Shown: piece by piece, positions 38,030 to 50,637 of the stretch
Layout of the letters: each line of letters starts with the position of its first letter
Numbering within the stretch: position 1 is the first letter of the stretch
Source of the DNA: Homarus americanus
Lineage: Eukaryota > Arthropoda > Malacostraca > Decapoda > Nephropidae
Direction of reading: 5' to 3'
Assembly (NCBI RefSeq): GCF_018991925.1
Contig: NW_024724368.1
Coordinates: forward strand, 4,455,386-4,519,385
Length of the DNA: 64,000 nt
Notes under the pieces: model-generated
Seen by the model: the letters and a program-made list of their open reading frames with translations, nothing else
The model's database searches: none
Told to the model about the DNA's origin: nothing
Position numbers and translations under genes: made by a program

Positions 38030-38112
38030 TCAGGTTATGTTAGGTCAGGTTAGTGTTAGGTCACGTTAGGGTAGCGTTAGGGTGGTTAATCTTTACGTGA
38101 AATAAGTTGGGT
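38030..38112 (+). repeat. Short dispersed repeat GAAGAATCTCCAC, copy 5 (partial)
   Basis: TTAGG-like sequence is followed by GTTAGGGTGGTTAATCTTTA and CGTGAAATAAGTTGGGTC. The GAAGAATC end is absent. Confidence 0.65.
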
Positions 38113-38321
38113 CGTATCTGTGTGTCGAAAAAAGTTACACTGCTGACTGTTCCTTAACACAGCGGCCCGTATACCTAGTGTGAACGAAAAATAATACGAA
38201 CGTGGGCAGTGAAGGTAGTGGTGGTAGCGGGGTGTGGTGGTAGTGGTGTTGATGGGGTGTGGTGGTAGTAGTAGTAGTGATATAGGACAGGGACTCCCCT
38301 CTACAGTGGCCCGGGAAAAGC

Positions 38322-38324
<3 letters not shown>

Positions 38325-38391
<67 letters not shown>
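38325..38391. repeat. (AC)n microsatellite
   Basis: A pure AC tract of about 65 bp. Confidence 0.97.
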
Positions 38392-38393
<2 letters not shown>

Positions 38394-40982
38394 CCATCAC
38401 TAATCAACGTGGGTTTTTTTTTATACAATAATCTCAAACTCACGTGGATACCTTTAAACATTATTGATTTTTATCTTACGTGAAATGTGATAACAGGAGA
38501 GGAAGGTCAAATAAGAAGGTACACGATGTTTTCTGTGTCAGCTACAAGAATGAGAGCCGACACGGGGAAAAATAATATCGGGAAAATACCCATAAAAATA
38601 AAATAATCATGACTTTGACTACTAAATCTGGAAGACGAGTAAGATATAAAAAAAAACTTTGATGATGATTATGAGCGCCGTGGACACACACACACACACA
38701 ACTCGTAATATATTCAGCCATAACTTAAACGAATTGCTTCATTAGGTGTAGTTGGAGCAGGGAAGACACGCGGTAACACTGGCGGGTCACGCACACGCAC
38801 ACACATACGACAAACCCATTACGACCGCCGGAATGTACAGTACCACCCAACCACCTGACTAACTGACTGACCCAACACCTGACTGACTATCCCACACACC
38901 TGACTAATTAATTATGATCGAGTTATTTACCATTTTTGTTCACATAATTAAGACCTACAGAAGATGGTAAAACATTACACCCTAAATACACGGTATATAC
39001 ATCTACGCTACAAATCCAAAAAAGAATTTTCCTTTCACTCTATTCATCATCAATGTTTAAGGTTCTATAAAAAAAAATGTCTCCTCAGAGTCCAAAACAC
39101 ACATAAATGAGGATCGTCTGACATACAAGCCTCTAGCCTCAGGACAAAGGAAAACCTGTCAATAGAACACCCACCTTAAAAAAAAAAAACATATCCCTTT
39201 CTGAGACGTGACCACAAACCTGACAGTCCACCACCACCAAAGCATTAAAAAAAATCGGGAGAAGAACTGTAAACGTCCCTGGCGGTGTGTGTTGTATATA
39301 GAATGACCTTACACGAGCTATGGTATGGTAAGGTATCGGCGGCCGCATCTCGAAGGGTTGTATATCGTGAGTAGTTAACAGGTCGATTGTGTGGCCGCCT
39401 CCCTGCACGGCACACCGAGGGGGCCTTAGTCATCTGAAACGCATTTAAGAAACACCCACAATGGAGCAATTTGTGCGGGAGGGCAGGGGGTAGACGGAAG
39501 GGTGTAGGGGGTGTAAGGTGTAAGGTGTAGGTAGTAGGGGATAGGATATAGGGAGTAAGGGGAGGGGGTCGTAGGGGGTAAGGGGTAAGAGGGGTAGGGG
39601 TGGGAGGGGGTAGAATAGAGGTTTGTCGTAGAAGACCAGAGCTTATATATATGACCTTGGGGGAGAGGAGGAGGTAGAGAGGGGGAGAGGAAGGGAGGGG
39701 GTGGAGAGGGGGAAGGGATGGGGAGGGGAAGGGGTAAAAGGGAGGGGAGCTATAGACGGCAGGCGGGCAAGGCTTAGTTGGGCCTAAATGGACTAATGGA
39801 GTATGAGTCTTGGTAAGGATCCTCAAGCGATACTGGCTGGTGGGCCTTGATGTGAATGGTGGAGGAAGAGCTATAGACTTGATGGGGTGATGGGGCGCTT
39901 GTGCCTGTAGGTGGTGAGATAGTGAAGTTGATGGGGGTCGTGGAGAGACAGTGGGATTGATGGGGGAAAGACAGTGGGATTGATGGGGAGGAGAGACAGT
40001 GAGATTGATGAGGGTAGGGAAGGAAGGGGGAGGAGGGGCTTGGTGGGGTGATCTGCTGAGAGAGGGAGATTGACGAGGCAGTGAGGTTGACTAACATGGT
40101 AGAATAGCAGTGGGGGTTGAGGAGGATTGTAGTGGTCGAGGAAAGATTGTTGTGGTACTGGTATACTGCAGAAGTTGTTAAGAAATATGAAAGACGCTGA
40201 CAAGAGATATCTCTGTTGGCCGTCAAGACACAGTCGCTCTCACGATATAGTTTCCTCAAGTAGAAGAAAAATGTAATTAAAATTTTAACCATCAAAAAGC
40301 AGTTCTTCCCTTTAACTAAGAGTAGGTGGCGGGACCCCCAGCAGCGCCACACACGGGTACGACCAAACGTCTTGTGCAATCGGGTAAAACAAATGAGCGC
40401 GACGGGTAGGGCGGCCTTAACATATACCAAGCCACGGGGGCCATCAGCCTGCCCACCTGCCAAACAGAATCCATCTTTTTATCAGCGACCCACAAAGTTG
40501 GTGTCCAGGGTGAATGGCCAAAAAGAGCGACTGACGTTCCTCCTGGTGGACGTTTGTGAGCGTTGGTTGACGGCGGTGGTGGTTGGAAGTGTTCCGGGCG
40601 CGGTGACAGTAACAGAGAGCGTGGTGTTGGGCACCATAGGGGGCCCCGCCCCTTATGGCCGGGGTCCTCTACGCTCACACCAACCTGACCCCTCCACGTG
40701 CCACACACTGGGATTTCATTTATGGTTTCCTTTGTGGGGTTACGGAGTCGGAGATGTTTACATAAAAGATTAATGTTGAGCCTCTGACAGTCGCTTCTCT
40801 TGTATTGTGAGGTAAATATGGCAGTGTCTCCCTAAGAGTTGCTTAGTGGCCCCGCAACACGCACCTGTTCCTCATGCCTCTTGTTCCACCCAGAAAGTTT
40901 ATCACGTACTGTCACATTAAGGGAAGATTTGTTAGATACAGCAATCTTCAGGTAGTGACAGTATCATAAAGGTGCTGCCTTA

Positions 40983-40985
<3 letters not shown>
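38392..40985. other. Unique and G-rich low-complexity sequence
   Basis: 39477-39760 is G/A-rich (GTAGGGGG and GGAGAGGG units). 39890-40100 has loose GTGGGATTGATGGGG repeats. Minus-strand frames of up to 229 codons are proline/serine-rich readings of these tracts. No domain recognised. Confidence 0.55.

Positions 40986-41021
<36 letters not shown>
40986..41021. repeat. (AG)n microsatellite
   Basis: A pure AG tract. Confidence 0.95.
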
Positions 41022-41024
<3 letters not shown>

Positions 41025-41560
41025 TACAGTTTGTAGTAAATAAATAAAATAAGAAATAAGTAAATAAAAACACAAAAATATATTATAGAAACTAACAATG
41101 TATCTTAATGACTTTTTTTTAAATATAATCACCTCAATAAGGTAAACGCACTATCCTAAAAAATTTATACATGAATTAGTTTTTTTTTTATGTAAAGCTC
41201 TTCACAAGGTCACTGGGGTCGACGGACGTCAGGATGGGTGGAGAGCAGGTACGCGGCGACACAATACGTTATTCACAACAGGAAGTGAGCTCAACCTATC
41301 TCTGTGTTCAGTCTTTAGTAATTACCTGGGGATTACCTGGACACAATTCAAGAGGAGGTTTCTAATCCTCGGTCAGTGAAAAACGGCGGTTTCTAATCAG
41401 CAGTTCCCTCAGAGACCAAATTTTCTACGTGACAACTTGATCAACCAGACTACTAATATTGGCAACAAACAGACCATCATTACCATAACAACAACACCAC
41501 CAAACACATTAAATTAAGCTTCAAGCATTTCATCTTAAAAACCCTGAAAAAGTTTTGCTT
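41022..41560. other. Unique AT-rich sequence upstream of tRNA 3' side
   Basis: No gene recognised. On the tRNA strand this is downstream sequence. The AAAACTTTTTC stretch next to the tRNA can supply the Pol III T-tract terminator, at about 41549-41554 as read on the minus strand. Confidence 0.5.
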
Positions 41561-41642
41561 CGACGAGGATGGGATTCGAACCCACGCAGGGAGACCCTAT
41601 TGGATTAGCAGTCCAACGCCTTAACCACTCGGCCACCTCGTC
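41561..41642 (-). tRNA. tRNA-Ser (anticodon GCT)
   Basis: An 82-nt intron-less class II tRNA on the minus strand. The acceptor stem GACGAGG pairs with CCTCGTC, and the discriminator base is G, as expected for serine. The A box is TGGCCGAGTGG and the B box GGTTCGAATCC. The anticodon loop CTGCTAA gives GCT, decoding AGC/AGU serine codons. The long variable arm (AATAGGGTCTCCCTGC) is diagnostic of tRNA-Ser. All stems appear intact and a T-tract follows, so it is probably functional. It lies inside what is inferred to be the first intron of slit, on the same strand. Confidence 0.96.
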
Positions 41643-42894
41643 ATGCATTACGCACATTTCACCATTATTTATAAACAATTTCTTACTCTTAAAATAACTA
41701 TAATCATATGTAGGAAACTTCCATTAAACAACAATTGACCTCTCTCTCCTGTTTACACATTCAGTCACACAGCCGGACAACACAAACAATGTCTCCACTG
41801 AAGTAACAAAATCATCTACAGTTCAACACAAACTTACACACAATCCGTCAACTACAGGAGAAACTCGACCCATTACCACCTATAAAACTCCTACGTCGCC
41901 AGAACAAAAACCCACATATACTGTATATATATCAGCCTAAGCTCCCGGATACATAAACAAACAAGGCTCTACCCGTCCGTCCTCAACCTGCTGGCGGCTC
42001 ACATGGTGGGCGCTGGCCATGTCTACCATTCACAGTTAAATCCCCTGAACCCCTTCCGGAGGTATCGGAGCCACGTATAAAATTCTTCATGTTTTCTTAT
42101 ATTGACACTGATTTCTCCTACTATTTACCATCTGTAAAATACTAAACAGAAACTCAGTGGAATTTCAGAGTGTTTTCCGTGAATGTTTGTACAATATTTA
42201 TGTCGATAACACCAGCCACAAATCATATATAAAAGCCATTACTTATCAGAACATTTAGAAATATGACCCCGTAATTTCCGCACGAAGGAGTCGGTGGTTC
42301 TGTAATGAGATTCTGGCCTGACCATCACGCCCAACATGTCCCGTGCGTCGATTTTATACATTCTAATGATTTCACAAGAGTGTGTGTGTGTGTGTGTGTG
42401 TGTGATGGAGCAACTGGTGAAATGTGAGGTAAATTTTCTCTCTCTTATCGGGGGTGTCATGTTCACGTGCATCCAGGAACCTGTATGTGTCCAGGACCTG
42501 CCGACAGTGAGGACACAAGTCAATGGCCATCCTAGAGGCGTGGCCAGCAGGAGGGGGGGAGGGGGGGGCAATATAAAATGTGTTAAGTAATCTTCAAAAC
42601 ACTCTCTACTCCCCTTTCTCACTCTCTCTCTCATCGAGGAATAGACCGGGAGTAAAAAAAAAGTTATTAGTGATCCTGTCTCCATAACCATGACAGTAAC
42701 ACAACAAGACAGTGACAAGCCACAGGTGTAATGACAACAGCAACAAACCCAAGACCTACGGTAATAAATGCGACAGTAACAATACACACTTAATCCCGAC
42801 AGTGACATGTTATAATCCTAATAACTGCGACAGTAGCAATAATAACACCTAATAAACGCGACGCAAGACAGTGGCAGACATAATAAGAAGTGGC
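41643..42894. other. Unique sequence, nothing recognised
   Basis: Short TG tract at 42379-42404. No supported gene. The 189-codon minus-strand frame at 42239-42808 crosses that tract and shows no domain. Confidence 0.5.
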
Positions 42895-44020
42895 AGTAGG
42901 GACGGGCGAGAGTACTGGCAGTAGCAGAGCCAGAGGAGGGCAGTGGCAGTAAGACCGGGGCAGTAGCAGGGCCAGAGGAGGGCAGTGGCAGTAAGACCGG
43001 GGCAGTAGCAGGGCCAGAGGAGGGCAGTGGCAGTAGACCAGGGCAGTAGCAGGGCCAGAGGAGGGCAGTGGCAGTAAGACCGGGGCAGTAGCAGAGCCAG
43101 AGGAGGGCAGTGGCAGTAAGACCGGGGCAGTAAGAGGCCAGAGGAGGGCAGGCACAAGACTGGGGCAGTAGCAGGGCCAGAGGAGGGCAGGGCAGTAAGA
43201 CTGGGGCAGTAGGGCCAGAGGAGGGCAGTGGCAGTAAGACTGGGGCAGAGAGCAGGAGGAGGGTGGTGCAAGACTCGGGCAGTGAGGCAGAGGAGGCAGT
43301 GGCAATAAGACCGGGGCAGTAGCAGGCCAGAGGAGGGCAGTGGCAGTATGACTGGGGCAGTAGCAGAGCCAGAGGAGGGCAGTGGCGTAAGACCGGGCAG
43401 AAACAGAGGGAGGCAGTGTAAAAGGACTGGGGCAGTAGCAGAGCCAGAGGAGGGCAGTGGCAGTAAGACTGGGGCAGTAGCAGGCCAGAGGAGGCAGTGG
43501 CAGTAAGACTGGGGCAGGCAGGGCCAGAGGAGGGCAGTGGGTAAGACCGGGCAGTAGCAGGCCGAGAGGAGGGCAGTGGCAGTAAGACCGGGGCAGTAGC
43601 AGAGCCAGAGAGGGCAGTAAGACTGGGCAGTAGCAGAGCCAGAGGAGGGCAGTGCAGTAAGACTGGGGCAGTAGCAGGGCCAGAGGAGGCAGGGGGCCAC
43701 ACTGTGTAGCAGGGCCAGAGGAGGGCAGGGCAGTAAGACTGGGGGTAGCAGGCCAGAGGAGGGCAGTGAAACTGGGCAGCAGTGCAGGGCCAGAGGAGGG
43801 GCAGTGGCACAAGACCGGGGCAGTGCAGAGCCAGAGGAGGGCAGTGGCAGGAACAGGCAGTAGTAGGCCAGAGGAGGGCAGTGGCACAAGACCGGCAGTA
43901 GGGCCAGAGGAGGCAAGACTGGGGGCAGTAGCAGGGCAGAGGAGGGTGGCAGTAAGACTGGGGCAGAGCAGGGCCAGAGGAGGGCAGGGTAGGAGGTGAC
44001 TGGGGCAGTAGCAGGGCCAG
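42895..44020. repeat. About 42-bp minisatellite, 1.1 kb
   Basis: About 27 units of GGGCAGTAGCAGGGCCAGAG then GAGGGCAGTGGCAGTAAGAC, with growing indels toward the right. Three overlapping minus-strand frames of 355-418 codons are open, which shows stop avoidance by composition and not a gene. Confidence 0.96.
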
Positions 44021-44512
44021 ACGGGATGCGGATGTGTCAGCTCTCAGGGGGGACAGACAGACAGACAGTTTCAAGTGTTTTCACTATGAATATAAGAGGG
44101 AAGTGAGGGGAGGAGGAGGAGGAAGGAGGGGAGGAAGGATGGTAGGGAGAGAGGCACAGAGGAAGAGAAGTTCAACACTAGGCTGACTCTGCCTCACCCA
44201 TGGTCTCGCCACGCCTCACCTGCCTTGGATCGTCTGTTCTTGTCTATACGCCAGATTAGGTCTCGTTCACCACGCCACGATACACCCCTCTCCTACACGC
44301 TAACGCCTCTTCCTTCCTACACGCCGCAGACTGACAGACAGACAGGCAGACATCAGTACTGGCAGATAGACAGACATCAGTACTAGTACAGTAGACAGAT
44401 CAGACAGAAACCAGTACTGCCAGAAGAGCAGACACTCTCTAATCAAATAGACACAACTATAAAAAGCATGTGTTGTCTGTTTCTCTGTCCGCCTGGCTGT
44501 CCTTCTGTCTGC

Positions 44513-44638
<126 letters not shown>

Positions 44639-44926
44639 GTCCATGTACAAGAACTAGTACCTATTTTTATACACACACTATTTTTTATAGCACCATCTGT
44701 TCATCTTCTAATCCTAGCATCTGGCAACCTGCTAGTTCTAATAAATGTCCACCTGCTAGTGCTAGTATTTCCGTCTACCAGTGCTAATATCTGACCGTCT
44801 ACCACTCCCAGTATCTGTCTACCTGTCAGTACTAAGCAAGTATGATTATCTTTATAGTTCTGAATGACATCGTTTAGTTCACTACTCACCTCTTAGCCTC
44901 TCGTCATCGCCTCTTCAAAAAAAATC

Positions 44927-44930
<4 letters not shown>
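44639..44930. other. Unique sequence
   Basis: Nothing recognised. GTGCTAGTATTTCCGTCTAC-like phrases recur loosely (44700-44835), a decayed minisatellite. Confidence 0.5.

Positions 44931-44987
<57 letters not shown>
44931..44987. repeat. (AC)n microsatellite
   Basis: A pure AC tract of about 55 bp. Confidence 0.97.
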
Positions 44988-46376
44988 CTTCCTGATGAGC
45001 CCTGATGTAGACGAAGTGAGCAAGAATTATGAGGAATGAGAAACGTAGGAACTATTCTTCACCTGCTCCCCAACTAATGCAATCAAGCGGGCGCCCCGAC
45101 GTTGACGTATCGTCCGGGTGAGTGTCGTCACCGCTCGGCCACATCTCTTATCTCAATCTGGTCTTCGTGAACTATTTTCCTCCGTGATATTTCAGCATAA
45201 CATTTACTACAGTATTATCTGATGATGCTTACTCGATGGATATATTATCAGCATCTAATTCCCTAGAACTAAGACGTATACTTCACTTTGGATTGAACCT
45301 TCCCAAGAGGGTATATTGAACTTATACACGACTTGGCCATCTGTTTCAACTAATATATTGATAGTAAGAGACTAAATGACCTCACCTGCGCCACAAGTCG
45401 TCTCGCTTCACCCAAATGTAAACAATCAAATGAGACGGAGTGATTCCGCGCGTTTCTGTAGTGGCGTTCAATAGTCTATAAGAGTGCTTGAGTCATAAAC
45501 GTGTCACAAGTGCGTCGATAACATACCCGAGCCATGAGGTTGTTGCCTTAAATAACACACACACACACACACACGCGTCGTGACTCAATGAAGACAGAGA
45601 TTGAACGGTGTAAATAACCCTGGCAGTTGAAGCGCCTTTTAAGTTACAACAACAACACACCCTCAACACCCTACACCTTGAGAGGATGTTGTTTCACTTT
45701 ACCAACACGGGAAAAATGTGTATGTGAGTGAGTGAGTGAGTGAGTGAGTGAGTGAGTGAGTGTGTGTGTGTGTGTGTGTGTGAAACAGCACACGCGGTGA
45801 ACTGGACTTGCCTACACCGCCTCTCACACATGGGCGGCTCCACGACACACCGAAGGTCACCTTGAAATATATGTACTGCATATGGTCCGTGTTAATAATC
45901 CATCACCTGCATCTAATAGTAATCGTCCAGCACAGTTCCATCCTTTTACCTATTTCCCCATAAACAAGTAAGCGGGAAGCTATATCTGACGTCACAAAGA
46001 TGGCCACCATAATGGTATCTAAATAGCACTAAAACTTGAACAAGTCATGGGGTGTGTTCTACCATCCCGAGTCGTGGAAATAAAATAATTTAATTGAGAA
46101 TCTTTGAGAATCAGGAGCCAGAGTCACAAATTTTCGTACTATGAATAATTCTCGTAACAGAAAACACAACAATGTACTGAACTGAGGTATTGATTTTCTC
46201 AACTTTAAACATAAATAGTATCAGAATAACAGAGAAGCTCTTCCTTAGCAACATTCACTTTGCATCAGTTTAAAGACCAGATTAACGTAAGTATTTGGGA
46301 AAACATCGTACGAACCTTTTAGAGATGAGCTGAAGGTTCACGTCAGTTTGTATTAGCCAATCTATACGATATATCC
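44988..46376. other. Unique sequence with (GTGA)n-(TG)n tract
   Basis: AC tract at 45556-45574 and (GTGA)n passing into (TG)n at 45723-45783. A TGACGTCA palindrome at 45987-45994 is followed by AAGATGGCCACC, resembling units near 50.6 kb. No gene recognised. Confidence 0.55.
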
Positions 46377-49300
46377 CCCACTACCTCCCCCCCAGTGGCC
46401 CACCACCATTCCACCCCAGTGGCCCACCACTACCTCCCCCCAGTGGCCCCACACCACCTCCCCCAGTGGCCCCACACCTCCCCCCCAGTGGCCCACCACT
46501 ACCTCCCCCAGTGGCCCCACACTACCTCCCCCCAGTGGCCCCACACTACCTTCCAGTGGCCCCACACTACCTCCCCCCAGAGTGGCCCCACACCACATCC
46601 CCCCAGTGGCCCACACACCACTCCCCCAGTGGCACACCACTACCCCCCCAGTGGCCCACACTACCTCCCCCTCCAGTGGCCCCACCACCACCTCCCCCCC
46701 AGTGGCCCACCACTCACCTCCCCCCCCAGTGGCTCCACACTACCTCCCCAGTGGACACCACTACCCCCCAGTGGCTCCACACTACCTCCCCCCAGTGGCC
46801 CCACACTACCTCCCCCCCCCAGTGGCACACCACTACCCCCAGTGGCTCCACCACTACCTCCCCAGTGGCCCACCACTACCTCCCCCCCAGTGGCCCACCA
46901 CTACCTCCCCCCAGTGGCCCACCACTACTTCCCCCCAGTGGCCCACCACTACCTCCCCCCAGTGGCCCACCACTACTTCCCCCCAGTGGCCCCCACTACC
47001 TCCCCCGTGGACCACCTCCCCCCAGTGGCCCACCACTACCTCCCCCAGTGGCTCCACCACTCCTCCCCCAGTGGCTCACCACTACCTCCCCCCCAGGCCC
47101 TCCCACTCTCTCCCCCAGTGGCTCCACCACTACCTCTCCCCCAGTGGCTCCCCACTACCCCCAGTGGCCCTCCCACTACCTCCCCCAGTGGCCCTCCCCA
47201 CTACCTCCCCCAGTGGCCTCCCACTCCCTCCCAGTGGCCCTACACTCCTTCCCCAGTGGCCCCCCACTACTCCAGTGGCCCCACTCCTCCCCAGTGGCCT
47301 CCCACTACCTCCCCAGTGGCCCCCCCCACCTCCCCCCAGTGGCCCCCCACTACCTCCCCCCAGTGGCCCTCCCCACTACCTCTCCCCAGTGGCCCACCCC
47401 ACTACCCCCAGTGGCCCCACTACCTCCCCAGTGGCCCCACTCCCCCCCAGTGGCCCTCCACTACTCCCCAGTGGCCCTCCCCCCAGTGGCCTCCACTACC
47501 TCCAGGGCCCTCCACCTCCCCTGCCTACCCCCCCAGTGCCCACCACTACCTCCCCAGTGGCCCACACCCACCCCAGTGGCCCACACCACCCCCAGTGGCC
47601 CACCACATCCCCCCCAGGCCCACACACTACCTCCCCCAGTGGCCCACCACTCCCCAGTGGCTCCACACTACCTCCCCAGTGGCTCCCACACTACCTCCCC
47701 CAGTGGCCCCCCACTACCTCCCCCCAGTGGCCCCACACTCCTCCCCCAGTGGCCCCACACTACATCCCCCAGTGGCCCACACTACTTCCCCAGTGGCACC
47801 ACTACCCCCAGTGGCCCACACTACCTCCCCCAGTGGCCCCACACTCCCTCCCCCAGTGGCTCCACCACTACCTCCCCCCCAGTGGCTCCACACTACCTCT
47901 CCCCCAGTGGCTCCACACTACCCCAGTGGCCCCACACTACCTCCCCCAGTGGCACACCACCACCCCCCAGTGGCTCCACACTACCTCCCTCCCCCAGTGG
48001 CCCCACACTACCTTCCGCCCCAGTGGCCCACCACTACCCCAGTGGCTCCACTCACCTCCCCCCAGTGGCACACCACTACCCCCCAGTGGCTCCACACTAC
48101 CTCCCCCCAGGCCCCACACTACCCCCAGTGGCCCACTACCCCGCTCCACACTACCTCCCTCCCCCAGTGGCCCCACACTACCTCCCAGTGGCCCCACTAC
48201 CTCCCCCCCGTGGCTCCCACTACCTCCCCAGTGGCCCCACACTATTTCCCCCAGTGCCCCCACACTCCTCTCCCCCCAGTGGCTCCACACTACCTCCCCC
48301 CAGTGGCCCCACACTACCTCCCCCAGTGGCCCCCACTACCTCCTCCCCCCAGTGGCACACCACTACCCCTGTGGCCCCACACTACCTCCCCCAGTGGCCC
48401 CGCACCACCTCCCCCAGTGGCCCCTGCCCTACCTCCTCCCCCAGTGCCCCACACTACCCTCCCTCCAGTGGCCCACACTACCTCCCCAGTGGCCCTGCAC
48501 TACCTCCCCCAGTGCCCCCACACTACCTCCCCCAGTGGCCCACACTACCTCCCCCAGTGGCCCCACACTACCCCCAGTGCCCCCACACTACCTCCCCAGT
48601 GCCCCCGCACCACCTCCCCCAGTGGCCCCAGCACTACCCCCCAGTGCCCCCACACTACCTCCCCCAGTGGCCCCGCACTACCTCCCCAGTGGCCCCACAC
48701 TACCCCCAGTGGCCCCACACTGCCCCCAGTGCCCCCACACTACCTCTCCCCAGTGGCTCCCGCACTACCTCCCCGTGGCCCCACACTACCCCCAGTGCCC
48801 CCACACCACCCCCCAGTGTCCCCACACCACCTCCCCAGTGGCCCCGCACTACCACCCCCCCAGTGGCCCCACACGAACTCCCCCTGGCCCTGCACCTCCT
48901 CCTCCCAGTACCCCCACACTACATCCCCCAGTGCCCCCACACTACCTCCCCAGTGGCCCCAAACTACCTCCCCCAGTGGCCCCACACTACCCCCCAGTGC
49001 CCCCACACTACATCCCCCAGTGGCCCATACTACCTCCCCAGTGGCCCACCACTACCTCCCCACCAGTGGCCCCACACTACCTCCCCCAGTGGCCCACCAC
49101 TACCTCCCCTCCCCCGTGGCCCACCACTACCTCCCCCAGTGGCCCCACACTACCTCCCCCAGTGGCCCACCACTCCCCCCAGTGGCCCACCACTACCCAC
49201 CCCCTACTCCCCCAGTGGGCCACCACTACCTCCCCCAGTGGCCCACCACTTCCCAGTGGGCCACCACTACCTCCCCGTGGCCCACCACTACTTCCCCCAG

Positions 49301-49575
49301 TGGCCCCACATTACCTCCACCCCAGGCCCACTACTACCTCCCCCAGTGGCCCACACCACTACCTCCCAGTGGCCCACCACTGCTTCCTCCCCGGCGCACC
49401 ACTCCTCCCCCGTGGCGCACCACTACCTCTCCCCCAGTAGCCCACCACGTACCCCCAGTGGCCCCACACTACCTTCCCCCAGTGGCCCACCACTACCTCC
49501 CCCCCAGCGGCCCCACACTACCTACCCCCAGCGGCCCCACACCACCTTCCCCTACCAGCGTCCCCACACCACCTC
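46377..49575. repeat. 3.2-kb CCCCAGTGGCCC minisatellite
   Basis: About 140 irregular units of roughly 23 bp built from CCCCAGTGGCCCACCACTAC with TCC spacers. Small indels are frequent, so no single frame is kept, yet all three plus-strand frames stay open for 950-1113 codons because the unit lacks TA-containing stops. The very strong C/G strand asymmetry is notable. No coding claim is made. Confidence 0.97.
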
Positions 49576-49589
49576 CCCCCCTACCAACA

Positions 49590-49730
49590 CCCTACCCATA
49601 CACCACTGTCTGTATGACCTCACAAAAGTTGTGCGTTATATTGCCTCAGCGCTTCGCCTTACACAGAATATACAGGCTGGTGCCCCAAAAACCTGGCCCC
49701 CGCCCCGCACCACACCCCGGCGCTACATGG
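49590..49730 (+). repeat. Possible SINE 3'-end fragment
   Basis: GCGCTTCGCCTTACACAGAATA followed by GGTGCCCC and A-rich sequence resembles the 3' part of the intact SINE at 53897-54218 (GCGCTTCACCTTACACAAGG, AGTGCCCC, poly-A). The similarity is moderate and short. Confidence 0.4.
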
Positions 49731-49795
49731 GGCTAATCTCTGAAAAATCTGAATCTGAAGCTTACTACTTCTATTAGCTGTGACATCCTATTTAA

Positions 49796-49900
49796 TTAAA
49801 ATGTGACGTCATAATTACCCAATATGGCAGCTACCACCCACTATTACGTCACAATTACCCTTTATGGCAGCTACTACCCACTATTACGTCACAATTACCT
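49796..49900. repeat. ACGTCA-containing tandem repeat
   Basis: Three units of about 40 bp: one TGACGTCA at 49804 and two TTACGTCA, each followed by CAATTACC and ATGGCAGCTAC. Confidence 0.8.
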
Positions 49901-50637
49901 TGGTAAGCCTCACCGAGTGTCACCATCACCACACAGTTGAGTCATCACCCCTATCTTACCATAACAAACTTCATTAATCTGTAGCTAAAACTGCTTTAGT
50001 GAGACCTGGACTAATGTTCGTGGCCAGACCTCTGTTAGCTATGGATATATGTCAACTATTTATGTAAGCCACGTACTGTACACTGTCTGATGGAACACCG
50101 AGTGAGGTATTGGATTACTTCTGCTTCTCAACCGGTGCTGAGAGCAAAATAAGCAAACATCAAACGAATCAACAACAATAACCTTATAAAAGAAACTTCC
50201 AACACTGCACACTGGCGGGGATATATCTCATCGCCTTTCCTATTGCATTGATGCTCCCACAAGCACTGTTACTGCTGTAGTACCATCACCACGTAGCCAA
50301 CACTGCGGGCTTACGAGGACATATGAGACTCCATACCAATACTCTTCACTATTCCATCTTGCAAACCTTTACTATTAAAACCCATTTATTGCCCGTAGTT
50401 ACTAGCACTCTCTGGAACTCCCTGCTACAATAGTTTTTTATATAAAAAGATGTAGCCTTCAATAGTTTAGATCATCCAGCATCAAATATCTTCAATCTTT
50501 GGTAGGGGGACGCGCGGCTCGGGGTACAGAACTAACAACAGTTGTATGTGCTTTGTATGGTAAAACAAAATATAACAACTAACGTATGGTACTTACTATG
50601 ATATGCAAAATTTATCCTAAATGGCAACACTCACCTA
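49901..50637. other. Unique sequence, nothing recognised
   Basis: No supported gene. Confidence 0.5.

Noticed and set aside
39245..40463. Minus-strand frames of 193 and 229 codons
   Set aside because: Mostly readings of G-rich low-complexity DNA; no recognisable domain and mutually overlapping.
40316..40773. Overlapping plus and minus frames of about 130 codons
   Set aside because: Open on both strands in a GC-richer patch; no domain seen on either strand.
42239..42808. 189-codon minus-strand frame
   Set aside because: Crosses a TG microsatellite and has no domain or conserved motif.
42790..44074. Minus-strand frames of 355-418 codons
   Set aside because: Three overlapping frames through a 42-bp minisatellite; openness is due to composition.
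46395..49777. Plus-strand frames of 952-1113 codons (Pro/His/Ser/Thr-rich)
   Set aside because: All three frames are open across an irregular minisatellite with non-triplet indels; low-complexity reading only.
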